From positions 1 to 19,951 of the forward strand of contig JBDLUS010000093.1 of NCBI GenBank assembly GCA_039805165.1: DNA of 19,951 nucleotides. Reading direction: 5' to 3'. Origin of the DNA: CAIZGX01 sp039805165. GTDB lineage: Bacteria > Bacteroidota > Bacteroidia > Flavobacteriales_D > Sanyastnellaceae. How positions within the stretch are numbered: position 1 is the first letter of the stretch; each line of letters starts with the position of its first letter. Made by a program: the position numbers and the translations under genes. A model generated the notes under the pieces. That model did not search any database and was not told where the DNA came from. It saw nothing but the letters and a program-made list of their open reading frames with translations. Below, piece by piece: positions 7,859 to 14,589 of the stretch.

Positions 7859-8947
7859 TTGAAAGATATCGTCTTCGCCTTTCTTAGTGCGTTTGTCATT
7901 GTTTTAGTGGCAACACCGCCGCTTATCAAAGTAGCGAAGATGAAGCATCTGGTAGACGAGCCAGGTAATGAGCGAAAGCTTCATCGCAAAAGTATTCCAA
8001 CTCTAGGTGGCATTCTGATATTCGCTGCAACAATCATTTCCTATTGCCTTTGGTTTCCTTCACGTGAGGCCTGGGAGTTGGGTGCAAATTACAATCCCCT
8101 TCAAGCGCTAAATGAATTCAAGTACATCTTAGCTTCTATGTTCGCTTTGTTTTTTATTGGATTGAAAGACGATATTGTTGGTGTAGATCCTCTGAAGAAA
8201 TTAGTCGTTCATATGTTGGTGGGCTTAACTTTGGTTGTGTTAGCTGACATTCGCTTGACTGAATTCTGGGGCTTGTTCGAAGTAGATAAATTGCCTTATT
8301 GGTTGAGCGTTATTCTTTCCATTTTCATTTACATAGTAATTGTTAATGCCATTAATTTGATTGATGGAGTCGATGGTTTAGCCGGTGGAATTGGATTGAT
8401 TGGAAGCGTAACCTTTACTCTTTGGTTTTATGAAACTGGGGATATGCCTTTGGCTTTGTTGGCCGTAGGATTGGCCGGCTCATTGCTTGGTTTTTTAATT
8501 TTCAATTTCCAACCTGCTCGCATTTTCATGGGGGATTCAGGTTCATTGATTATTGGAATTACAATGTATGTGCTTGCCATGAAGTTGATTGAATTTCCGC
8601 CCTCGAAATTATCTGTTGCAATGCAGATTGTTTCGAAGCCCATCTTTGCAATGGCGGTCTTGGCGTATCCGTTAATAGACACGTTGAGGGTTTTTACTAT
8701 TCGGATTTTAAATGGAAAATCTCCTTTCATTGCAGATAAAAATCACATACATCATCGCTTGCTGGCGCTGGGATTAAAGCACTATCAAGTCTCTTTTGTT
8801 TTATACGGTTACACCTTGCTAATTATAGGTACAACTTTTCTTATGCCACCGCAAACCCCAAATATTTCGTTCTTAGCGGTAGGAAGTATCGCAGTGCTGT
8901 TAGCCTACGTGCCATTTATGATACCTCAGAAAAATCAGTTGAAGTAA
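7859..8947 (+). CDS. Polyprenyl-phosphate glycosyl-1-phosphate transferase (WecA/TagO type, MraY superfamily)
   Basis: This integral membrane enzyme attaches a sugar-1-phosphate, usually GlcNAc-1-phosphate from UDP-GlcNAc, to undecaprenyl phosphate, starting a lipid-linked glycan. Family motifs appear in order in the 362 residues: NERKLHRKSIPTLGG (38-51), the Asp pair D104-D105, NAINLIDGVDGL (163-174), MGDSGS (224-229) and the HIHHR loop (296-300). HIHHR is typical of WecA/TagO enzymes and argues against MraY. About ten hydrophobic segments are visible. The start is TTG: no ATG or GTG lies between the preceding stop and the first membrane segment. It follows the barrel gene by 31 nt on the same strand, and its 3' end overlaps the convergent regulator gene by 13 bp. 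The enzyme class is firm; the exact sugar is not known. Confidence 0.93.
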   Translation: MKDIVFAFLSAFVIVLVATPPLIKVAKMKHLVDEPGNERKLHRKSIPTLGGILIFAATIISYCLWFPSREAWELGANYNPLQALNEFKYILASMFALFFIGLKDDIVGVDPLKKLVVHMLVGLTLVVLADIRLTEFWGLFEVDKLPYWLSVILSIFIYIVIVNAINLIDGVDGLAGGIGLIGSVTFTLWFYETGDMPLALLAVGLAGSLLGFLIFNFQPARIFMGDSGSLIIGITMYVLAMKLIEFPPSKLSVAMQIVSKPIFAMAVLAYPLIDTLRVFTIRILNGKSPFIADKNHIHHRLLALGLKHYQVSFVLYGYTLLIIGTTFLMPPQTPNISFLAVGSIAVLLAYVPFMIPQKNQLK

Positions 8948-10107
8948 GGGGTAGCATATTGCTTCACCGCTTTCTCATCGATTGTATCACCTGAAAGAAT
9001 GATTAATCGCTCAATCACATTTCTGAATTCACGGATGTTACCTGTCCAGTCGTGTTGTTGCAATGCCTTTAAGGCCGGAGCATTGATGTTCTTTTTAGGT
9101 TGTCCGTATTCGTCTGCAATTTGTTGAAGGAAATGATCGGCCAATAGAGGAAGGTCGTCTTTTCTTTCATTCAATGAAGGAACTTTGATTACGATGACAG
9201 AAAGTCGGTGGTATAAGTCTTCACGGAAATTTCCTGATGCGATTTCTTTTTTCAAATCTTTGTTGGTCGCAGCAAGAATTCGAACATTTACTTTCATGTC
9301 TTTTTCACCACCTACACGAGTGATTTTATTTTCTTGAAGTGCTCGTAAAACCTTGGCTTGCGCAGATAAGGACATGTCTCCGATTTCATCTAGAAACAAG
9401 GTGCCGTTGTCTGCTAATTCAAACTTTCCAGGTTTGGTTTTTACAGCCGAAGTAAAGGCGCCTTTCTCATGTCCGAACAATTCGCTTTCAATTAATTCTG
9501 AAGGAATAGCCGCGCAGTTCACTTCAACAAATGCCTGGGTAGCTCTGTTGCTTTTTTCATGAAGTTGACGAGCTACTAATTCTTTTCCACATCCGTTTCC
9601 GCCAGTGATAAGTACACGTGCATCGGTTGGAGCAACCGTATCGATCATTTTAATGATCTCAAGAATGGATTTACTTTCCCCAATAATATTCGACCCAATG
9701 ACTTTGTTAAGTTTCTTTTTAAGGGTCTTAGTCTCTTTTACAAGTGCATCGTGTTTGTTTGCGTTTCTGGTGGAAACTAAAACGCGATTCAAGTCGAGCG
9801 GCTTCTGAATGAAATCGTAGGCACCGCGCTTGATTGCTTCCACGGCAGTGTCAATGGTTCCATGTCCGGTTATCATCACCACAGGAACCTGAATGTCTTC
9901 CTTTTTCAATTCAGATAAAAAATCGAGACCGTCAAGTTTGGGCATTTTGATGTCGCAAAAAATTAAATCGAAAGATTCTTTGAGAACCATTTTCAATGCG
10001 GTTTCTCCATCGGGCGCTTCGGAAATAGCGAATCCCTCATATTCAAGGACTTCTTTCAGGGCGCTGCGAATGGCAGCTTCATCGTCGACGATTAAAATTT
10101 TAGACAT
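8935..10107 (-). CDS. NtrC-family response regulator (receiver + AAA+ sigma-54 activator) without DNA-binding domain
   Basis: A two-component regulator that should activate sigma-54 RNA polymerase when phosphorylated. Residues 1-120 are a receiver domain with D8/D9, phosphoacceptor D52, T80 and K102. Residues 140-375 are an AAA+ ATPase: Walker A GGNGCGKE (169-176), the sigma-54 contact loop GAFTSA (216-221, Gly to Ser against the usual GAFTGA), Walker B FLDEIG (238-243) and arginines in FREDLYHRL (294-302). The chain ends at residue 390, right after the AAA+ C-terminal subdomain, so the Fis-type helix-turn-helix is missing, as in FlgR of Helicobacter. The ATG at 10107 was chosen because MSKILIVDDE is the exact receiver start; the 20 residues gained from 10167 look non-coding. 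No histidine kinase is adjacent. The 3' end overlaps the convergent transferase gene. Confidence 0.93.
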   Translation of the reverse strand: MSKILIVDDEAAIRSALKEVLEYEGFAISEAPDGETALKMVLKESFDLIFCDIKMPKLDGLDFLSELKKEDIQVPVVMITGHGTIDTAVEAIKRGAYDFIQKPLDLNRVLVSTRNANKHDALVKETKTLKKKLNKVIGSNIIGESKSILEIIKMIDTVAPTDARVLITGGNGCGKELVARQLHEKSNRATQAFVEVNCAAIPSELIESELFGHEKGAFTSAVKTKPGKFELADNGTLFLDEIGDMSLSAQAKVLRALQENKITRVGGEKDMKVNVRILAATNKDLKKEIASGNFREDLYHRLSVIVIKVPSLNERKDDLPLLADHFLQQIADEYGQPKKNINAPALKALQQHDWTGNIREFRNVIERLIILSGDTIDEKAVKQYATPYFN

Positions 10108-10122
10108 GTTTAAGGCTTTTCG

Positions 10123-10130
10123 CAAAAGTA
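10123..10130 (-). promoter_or_regulatory. -7 element TACTTTTG upstream of the NtrC-like regulator gene
   Basis: An exact TAnnTTTG match on the minus strand, 15 nt before the ATG at 10107. No TTG is found at the -33 distance. Together with the element at 10198-10205 it forms a divergent promoter region of about 100 bp. Confidence 0.45.
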
Positions 10131-10197
10131 GCGCAAAGCGTTGATAAGTTTCTTCTGGAAAGTGCAAGTTTTGGCGGGGTGTTCAATCTCGGAAAAG

Positions 10198-10205
10198 TAT
10201 CTTTG
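10198..10205 (+). promoter_or_regulatory. -7 element TATCTTTG immediately upstream of the uvrD-like gene
   Basis: TATCTTTG ends 4 nt before the GTG at 10210. A TTG at 10171-10173 gives a 24-nt spacer, slightly longer than the usual 19-22. The position implies a leaderless or nearly leaderless message and rules out the upstream TTG at 10141 as the main start. Confidence 0.5.
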
Positions 10206-10209
10206 CGAG

Positions 10210-12564
10210 GTGAGTCAAAGAGATTTTTTAAGTGAGTTGAACGACGCTCAGCGTGCCGCAGCTCGACACATTTCAGGTCCATTAATGGTTATTGCAGGAG
10301 CGGGTTCAGGAAAGACGCGTGTCTTGACTTACCGCATTGCGCACATGATTCAGAATGGAGTAGATCCGTTCAGTATTCTGTCGTTGACCTTTACCAACAA
10401 AGCGGCGCGCGAAATGAAAGAGCGTATTGCAAATCTGATGGGAGAGGACAACGCGCGTAACATTTGGATGGGAACCTTCCATAGTGTTTTTGCCCGCATT
10501 CTTCGTTCCGAAGCTGATCGTATTGGCTATCCTAGGAATTTCAGTATTTACGATACCGCAGATAGCAAGGGGCTCATTAAAGATATTTTGAAAGAGATGT
10601 CGCTAGACGACAAGATTTATAAACCAGGAATGGTTCAGAGTCGTATTTCTTCCTGCAAGAATAATTTAATTGGTGCGGCAGATTATCCGGAACAAGTAGA
10701 GTTGGTTTCTGACGATCACGCTGCGAAGCGCCCGATGATGGGAGAGATTTTCAGGAAGTATGATCAGCGCTTGTTTCAAGCAGGTGCTATGGATTTCGAT
10801 GATTTGCTTTTCAAGACCAACGTGTTGTTCCGTGATCATGCAGATGTGCTTCATAGATATCAGCATAAGTTTCAGTTCATCATGGTAGATGAGTATCAGG
10901 ATACCAACTTCTCGCAATACTTGATTGTAAAGCAATTGGCAGCTGTGACGGAAAACCTTTGTGTAGTAGGTGACGATGCGCAAAGTATCTATGCCTTCCG
11001 CGGCGCAAATATTCAGAACATTTTGAATTTTAGAAAGGACTATCCCGATTATTCGTTGTACAAACTTGAACAGAATTACCGTTCAACGAAGGTCATAGTT
11101 GAAGCGGCGAATTCCATCATAGGAAACAACAAAAATCAGATTAAGAAGAATGTTTGGACAGCGAATGATGAAGGAAATAAGATTCGTCTTCATCAAGCGC
11201 CAACGGACAATGAAGAGGGTATGTTCGTAGCGAATACCATTTTCAAACTGCAGAAGGAAGACGGAGGAACCTACCACGATTTCGCAATTCTTTATCGCAC
11301 CAATGCGCAGTCACGTGCAATGGAGGAAGCTTTAAGGAAGTTGAACATACCTTACAAAATTTACGGAGGTTTAAGTTTCTATCAGCGCAAAGAGATCAAA
11401 GATTTGTTGGCCTACTTCCGACTAACTGCCAACCACAAAGATGAAGAAGCGCTAAAGCGCGTAATCAATTACCCTGCACGCGGAATAGGAAAAACAACAT
11501 TAGAGAAATTGATAGTTGGCGCTTCCGAGCGTGAGATTAGTATTTGGGAAATGATCGCACGTTGCTTTGAAGTGGGCATCTCAGGTGCCGTTGCGAACAA
11601 GCTCAACGACTTCGTAACCATGATCCAAAGCTTCGCAACGGAGCTTACCACCAAGCCTGCCTACGACCTCGGTATGCACATTGCCGCAGCCTCAGGCTTG
11701 CTGGTAGAAGTGAATGCAGACCGCACTCCCGAAGGAGTAGCGCGCGTTGAGAACATTCAAGAATTACTCGCCGGATTAAAGGAATTCTCTGAAAGAGAAA
11801 CCGAAGACGGCTCAATGGCGTCGCTCTCTGATTTCTTAATAGACGTCGCTTTGCTCACAGACACCGAGAGCTCAGATGTAGATGAAACGAAAAGCGTTTC
11901 ACTCATGACCATTCACTCTGCGAAGGGTCTAGAATTTCCAAATGTATTCATCGTTGGAATGGAAGAAAATCTCTTCCCTTCGCAAATGTCATTGAATGCA
12001 CGAGAAGACCTAGAGGAAGAGCGAAGACTTTTCTATGTTGCGTTAACGCGTGCCGAGAAGAGAGCCATTCTTTCTTACGCAAATTCGCGATTCAAATGGG
12101 GACAGTTCACTTATTGCGAACCTTCTCGTTTCATCGAAGAAATTGACGAGAAATTTTTGGAAACCACGTCAGGAAAGAAAACGCCTCCTCAATCGAAGTC
12201 ATTCGATTTCGGTGAAGAACGCGGTAAGTTCGGCGGCGGAATTAATAGACTGCCACTGCAAGACAAACCAAAGTCTTCTTTCCCACCTTCTTCACCAACA
12301 CCTCCGCCAATGCCACCGCAAATTGATACGAGTAAGTTGAAGAAAGTAGACATGAATGCTTCAGTGCCTTTGCCTGCCGGAGATTGGGCTTTGCCGCATG
12401 AAATTCAAGTAGGGGTGGAAGTTCAGCACGAGAAATTCGGAAAAGGAAAAGTCATTAAAGTGGAAGGTGATAGCCCGAATGAAAAGGCAACCGTGTTCTT
12501 TCCTTCAGAAGGACAAAAGCAGTTGTTGTTGAAATTCGCCAAACTGAAAATTGTAGGCGCTTAA
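10210..12564 (+). CDS. uvrD: UvrD/PcrA-type superfamily 1A DNA helicase
   Basis: An ATP-driven 3'-5' helicase of nucleotide excision and mismatch repair, also clearing stalled complexes from DNA. From the GTG start the 784 residues show the Q-motif region (DAQRAA, 12-17), Walker A AGAGSGKT (29-36), Walker B VDEYQDT (226-232), motif III DDAQSIYAFRGA (255-266), motif IV QNYRST (288-293), motif V TIHSAKGLEF (from 567) and motif VI VALTRAEKR (from 610). A proline-rich linker (about 693-708) leads to a C-terminal Tudor-like domain (about 733-782, HEKFGKGKV), as in PcrA/UvrD, where it contacts RNA polymerase. GTG was chosen because the protein then begins just before the Q motif and a -7 element lies 4 nt upstream; the frame stays open to a TTG at 10141. 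It could be named pcrA equally well. Confidence 0.95.
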   Translation: MSQRDFLSELNDAQRAAARHISGPLMVIAGAGSGKTRVLTYRIAHMIQNGVDPFSILSLTFTNKAAREMKERIANLMGEDNARNIWMGTFHSVFARILRSEADRIGYPRNFSIYDTADSKGLIKDILKEMSLDDKIYKPGMVQSRISSCKNNLIGAADYPEQVELVSDDHAAKRPMMGEIFRKYDQRLFQAGAMDFDDLLFKTNVLFRDHADVLHRYQHKFQFIMVDEYQDTNFSQYLIVKQLAAVTENLCVVGDDAQSIYAFRGANIQNILNFRKDYPDYSLYKLEQNYRSTKVIVEAANSIIGNNKNQIKKNVWTANDEGNKIRLHQAPTDNEEGMFVANTIFKLQKEDGGTYHDFAILYRTNAQSRAMEEALRKLNIPYKIYGGLSFYQRKEIKDLLAYFRLTANHKDEEALKRVINYPARGIGKTTLEKLIVGASEREISIWEMIARCFEVGISGAVANKLNDFVTMIQSFATELTTKPAYDLGMHIAAASGLLVEVNADRTPEGVARVENIQELLAGLKEFSERETEDGSMASLSDFLIDVALLTDTESSDVDETKSVSLMTIHSAKGLEFPNVFIVGMEENLFPSQMSLNAREDLEEERRLFYVALTRAEKRAILSYANSRFKWGQFTYCEPSRFIEEIDEKFLETTSGKKTPPQSKSFDFGEERGKFGGGINRLPLQDKPKSSFPPSSPTPPPMPPQIDTSKLKKVDMNASVPLPAGDWALPHEIQVGVEVQHEKFGKGKVIKVEGDSPNEKATVFFPSEGQKQLLLKFAKLKIVGA

Positions 12565-12580
12565 TTGTAGTGTATATTTG
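12551..12580 (+). promoter_or_regulatory. Bacteroidota-type promoter of the DUF4290-to-propeller gene run
   Basis: TTG (12551-12553), a 19-nt spacer and TATATTTG (12573-12580) fit the -33/-7 consensus. The -33 lies inside the last codons of the helicase gene. The leader to the ATG at 12603 would be about 18 nt. Confidence 0.6.
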
Positions 12581-12602
12581 TTAGACCTCATTTAAATTTA
12601 TT

Positions 12603-13289
12603 ATGAATCCTCACCGCTTTCAGAAGCCAGATGTTGTTGTGCCGTTAGAGATGAATAGTGCGCGTCCTGAAATTACTTTGCCCGAATACGGAAGAAATAT
12701 TCAGAAGATGGTGCAGTATGCCCTAACACTTGAAGATCGCGATGAACGTGCCCGTTGTTGCAAAGCCATTATTTCTGTAATGGGACAATTGTTCCCGTAT
12801 TTGCGTGATATGGAGGATTTCAATCATAAACTTTGGGATCACTTGCACATCATGAGCGACTTTCGTCTAGATGTAGACTCGCCTTACCCAAAGCCAGAAC
12901 CTTCTCAGTTTGCAGTAAAGCCAGATCGCATTAGCTATCCGCAAGGACCTGTTAAGTTTGGCCATTACGGAAGATATGTAGAGAAGATGATTGACAAATG
13001 TGTTGCAATGGAAGACGGAGAAGAGAAGATGAACTTCACGCGCTCTATTGCAACGCTCATGAAGCAAAATGCTTTGAACTGGAATCGCGCCACAATTACA
13101 GACGATGTGATTTTAGAAGACTTGAAATATTTAAGTGACGCGAAACTTTCTGTTGAGAATATCCAAGAGATTCACGCAGTAAAGACAATTCAGGGATCTA
13201 AATACAACGACTTTGTTGAAGACAGTTACCGCAACAATAAGAAGCGTAACAACAACAACAAGAAGAAGAAATTCAAGAAGAAATATTAA
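12603..13289 (+). CDS. DUF4290 family protein with Lys/Asn-rich tail
   Basis: A 228-residue soluble protein of a family I know only from Bacteroidota, with no established function. The recognisable core includes LPEYGRNIQKMVQYAL (27-42), the charged EDRDERARCCKAI helix, MGQLFPYLRDM, and a second GRYVEKMIDKC copy of the first helix, which hints at an internal duplication. The last 20 residues are almost all Lys, Asn and Arg and look disordered; such tails often bind nucleic acid, but this is inference. There is no signal peptide or membrane segment, so it should be cytoplasmic. It is the first gene of a tight forward run; the next gene starts 14 nt after its stop. Calling it a gene is secure; the role is unknown. 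Confidence 0.88.
   Translation: MNPHRFQKPDVVVPLEMNSARPEITLPEYGRNIQKMVQYALTLEDRDERARCCKAIISVMGQLFPYLRDMEDFNHKLWDHLHIMSDFRLDVDSPYPKPEPSQFAVKPDRISYPQGPVKFGHYGRYVEKMIDKCVAMEDGEEKMNFTRSIATLMKQNALNWNRATITDDVILEDLKYLSDAKLSVENIQEIHAVKTIQGSKYNDFVEDSYRNNKKRNNNNKKKKFKKKY
13248..13268 (+). repeat. Trinucleotide run (AAC)4(AAG)3 in the tail of the DUF4290 gene
   Basis: Four AAC codons are followed directly by three AAG codons, in frame, within a longer A-rich tract from about 13232 to 13286. Slippage here would change tail length without breaking the frame. Confidence 0.7.
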
Positions 13290-13303
13290 GAGGTGTATTT
13301 TTC

Positions 13304-13876
13304 ATGACGCTTCTCGAGGACATAAAGCACGGAATATTTCATATCATTGACGAGGGTGCCATTGATCACATCTTGTTTTTATGGGCGCTTGCTATTGGAC
13401 TCACATTCAACGATCGTCGTATGCTCTTGTGGTCGATTACTGGATTCACTTTAGGACACGCGCTTGCCGCTGTTGCTGTTGTTTTTGGATTGCCAATGCT
13501 ATCAATGAAGTGGGTTGAATTTGCAATTCCATTGACCATTGTAATTCGTGGAGTTCAACGATTAATCTCACCCACTGAGACAACCACCCTTCCTTGGAAA
13601 ACAATACTTGTTATTTCACTTTTCGGGTTTATTCATGGTTCTGCTATTTCAACAGAATTGAAGATGACGTTAATGAAAGGAGATAGTTTAGCCGGGAAGT
13701 TAATTGGTTTTAATATTGGTGTAGAGTTAGGGCAACTCATTTGCATCGCCGCGATACTTCTTATTTCAATTACGCTGAATCGCCTTCTGCGCATACACGC
13801 GAACATGGTTACGCGAATCTTGTTAGTACCTGCAATTCTCTATGCGATTTTCTTGTCATACATTAACTTTCCGTGA
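13304..13876 (+). CDS. HupE/UreJ-like integral membrane protein
   Basis: A 190-residue membrane protein with about five to six hydrophobic segments. It carries the family landmarks: a histidine-rich N-terminus leading to GAIDHILFLWAL (18-29, the G-x-DH motif), GHALAAV in place of HSLTL, FGFIHGSAIS and FNIGVELGQL. HupE and UreJ proteins are linked to nickel uptake for hydrogenase or urease, but many Bacteroidota homologues sit far from such enzymes and their substrate is unknown; no nickel enzyme is seen here. The ATG is 14 nt after the DUF4290 stop, so it is probably cotranscribed. The family call is from motifs; transport of a metal ion is inference. Confidence 0.8.
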   Translation: MTLLEDIKHGIFHIIDEGAIDHILFLWALAIGLTFNDRRMLLWSITGFTLGHALAAVAVVFGLPMLSMKWVEFAIPLTIVIRGVQRLISPTETTTLPWKTILVISLFGFIHGSAISTELKMTLMKGDSLAGKLIGFNIGVELGQLICIAAILLISITLNRLLRIHANMVTRILLVPAILYAIFLSYINFP

Positions 13877-13888
13877 ACTAAATACGAG

Positions 13889-13896
13889 TAACTTTG
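13889..13896 (+). promoter_or_regulatory. -7-like element TAACTTTG overlapping the longer yidD start
   Basis: An exact TAnnTTTG match whose last three bases are the TTG of the longer candidate start. If used, translation must begin at TTG 13906, 9 nt further on. There is no -33 TTG, so it may be coincidence inside an operon. Confidence 0.3.
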
Positions 13897-13905
13897 TCTA
13901 GATTC

Positions 13906-14145
13906 TTGAAATGGCTTTTCATCTTGCCGATTCGATTTTATCAGGGGTTTATTTCTCCGTGGTTAGGTTCGAATTGCAGATACCAGCCAACCTGCAGTGC
14001 ATACACTGTCGAGGCTATTCAAGAATGGGGTGTTGTTAAGGGAATATATATGGGAGGAAAACGAATTTTAAGTTGTCATCCTTGGGGAAAAAGTGGCTAC
14101 GATCCGGTGCCGAAAAATCCGGATGTAAATGGAAAAATTAAATAG
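13906..14145 (+). CDS. yidD: Membrane protein insertion efficiency factor YidD
   Basis: YidD is a small inner-membrane-associated protein that assists YidC in placing proteins in the membrane. The family signature is complete: IRFYQGFISPWLGSNCRY, QPTCSAYTVEAI, GGKRILSCHPWG and GYDPVP. From TTG 13906 it has 79 residues and starts MKWLFILPIRFYQ, which matches the usual family N-terminus; a TTG at 13894 would give 83 residues. I preferred 13906 because a -7-like element covers 13889-13896. It lies between the HupE-like and lipoprotein genes, with a 6-nt gap to the latter. The usual partners rpmH, rnpA and yidC are not here. Confidence 0.95.
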   Translation: MKWLFILPIRFYQGFISPWLGSNCRYQPTCSAYTVEAIQEWGVVKGIYMGGKRILSCHPWGKSGYDPVPKNPDVNGKIK

Positions 14146-14151
14146 TGAAAT

Positions 14152-14589
14152 ATGAAAAAGTTAGCAGTGGTTTTAGGAGTGGCGCTTACAATTGGATTAA
14201 CAGCATGTTTTGATTCTGAAACTGAAATTTTAAAGCAAGCGCGCACGACACAACAAGGTGTTTTGTCGAAGCAAAATGCATTGGTTGCAGACTTAGATAA
14301 AGAAATTGCTTCAGCTGAGAAAGAGATTTCTACATTGACTCAAAACCCATTGGACAGCGCTGGAGTTATTCGTGTGAATGAATTGTCTGAGCGAGTATCT
14401 ATGATTAACACGTTGAAAGACGAAGTGGTCAACTACAAATTAAACTTAAAGGAAATTCCGGAAGGCGCTGCTATTAAGGACGATGCTTTTTTCAAGGAAA
14501 TGAAAGACGAGCAAGTGCTGAAGTTGGCTAAAGAACAAGATTCGTTGTTCAATATCTTGAAGTCTCAAGTTGAATCTGAATTGTTATAA
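14152..14589 (+). CDS. Small predicted lipoprotein with coiled-coil region
   Basis: A 145-residue protein with a lipoprotein signal peptide: MKKLAVVLGVALTIG followed by the lipobox LTAC, lipidated Cys at 19. Phe follows the Cys, so there is no inner-membrane retention Asp at +2. Residues about 24-135 are highly charged, lack aromatic clusters and are strongly helical in composition (DLDKEIASAEKEISTL and similar), consistent with a coiled coil. I do not recognise a named family. The ATG is 6 nt after the yidD stop and the TAA stop overlaps the hemB ATG by one base (TAATG), so translation of the two is probably coupled. Confidence 0.8.
   Translation: MKKLAVVLGVALTIGLTACFDSETEILKQARTTQQGVLSKQNALVADLDKEIASAEKEISTLTQNPLDSAGVIRVNELSERVSMINTLKDEVVNYKLNLKEIPEGAAIKDDAFFKEMKDEQVLKLAKEQDSLFNILKSQVESELL

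Noticed and set aside
10108..10167. 20-codon N-terminal extension of the NtrC-like regulator
   Set aside because: Receiver domains start at MSKILIVDDE; the extension covers the predicted -7 element.
10141..10209. 23-codon N-terminal extension of the helicase from TTG 10141
   Set aside because: The extension does not resemble helicases, contains the predicted promoter, and the GTG at 10210 places the Q motif at its usual distance.
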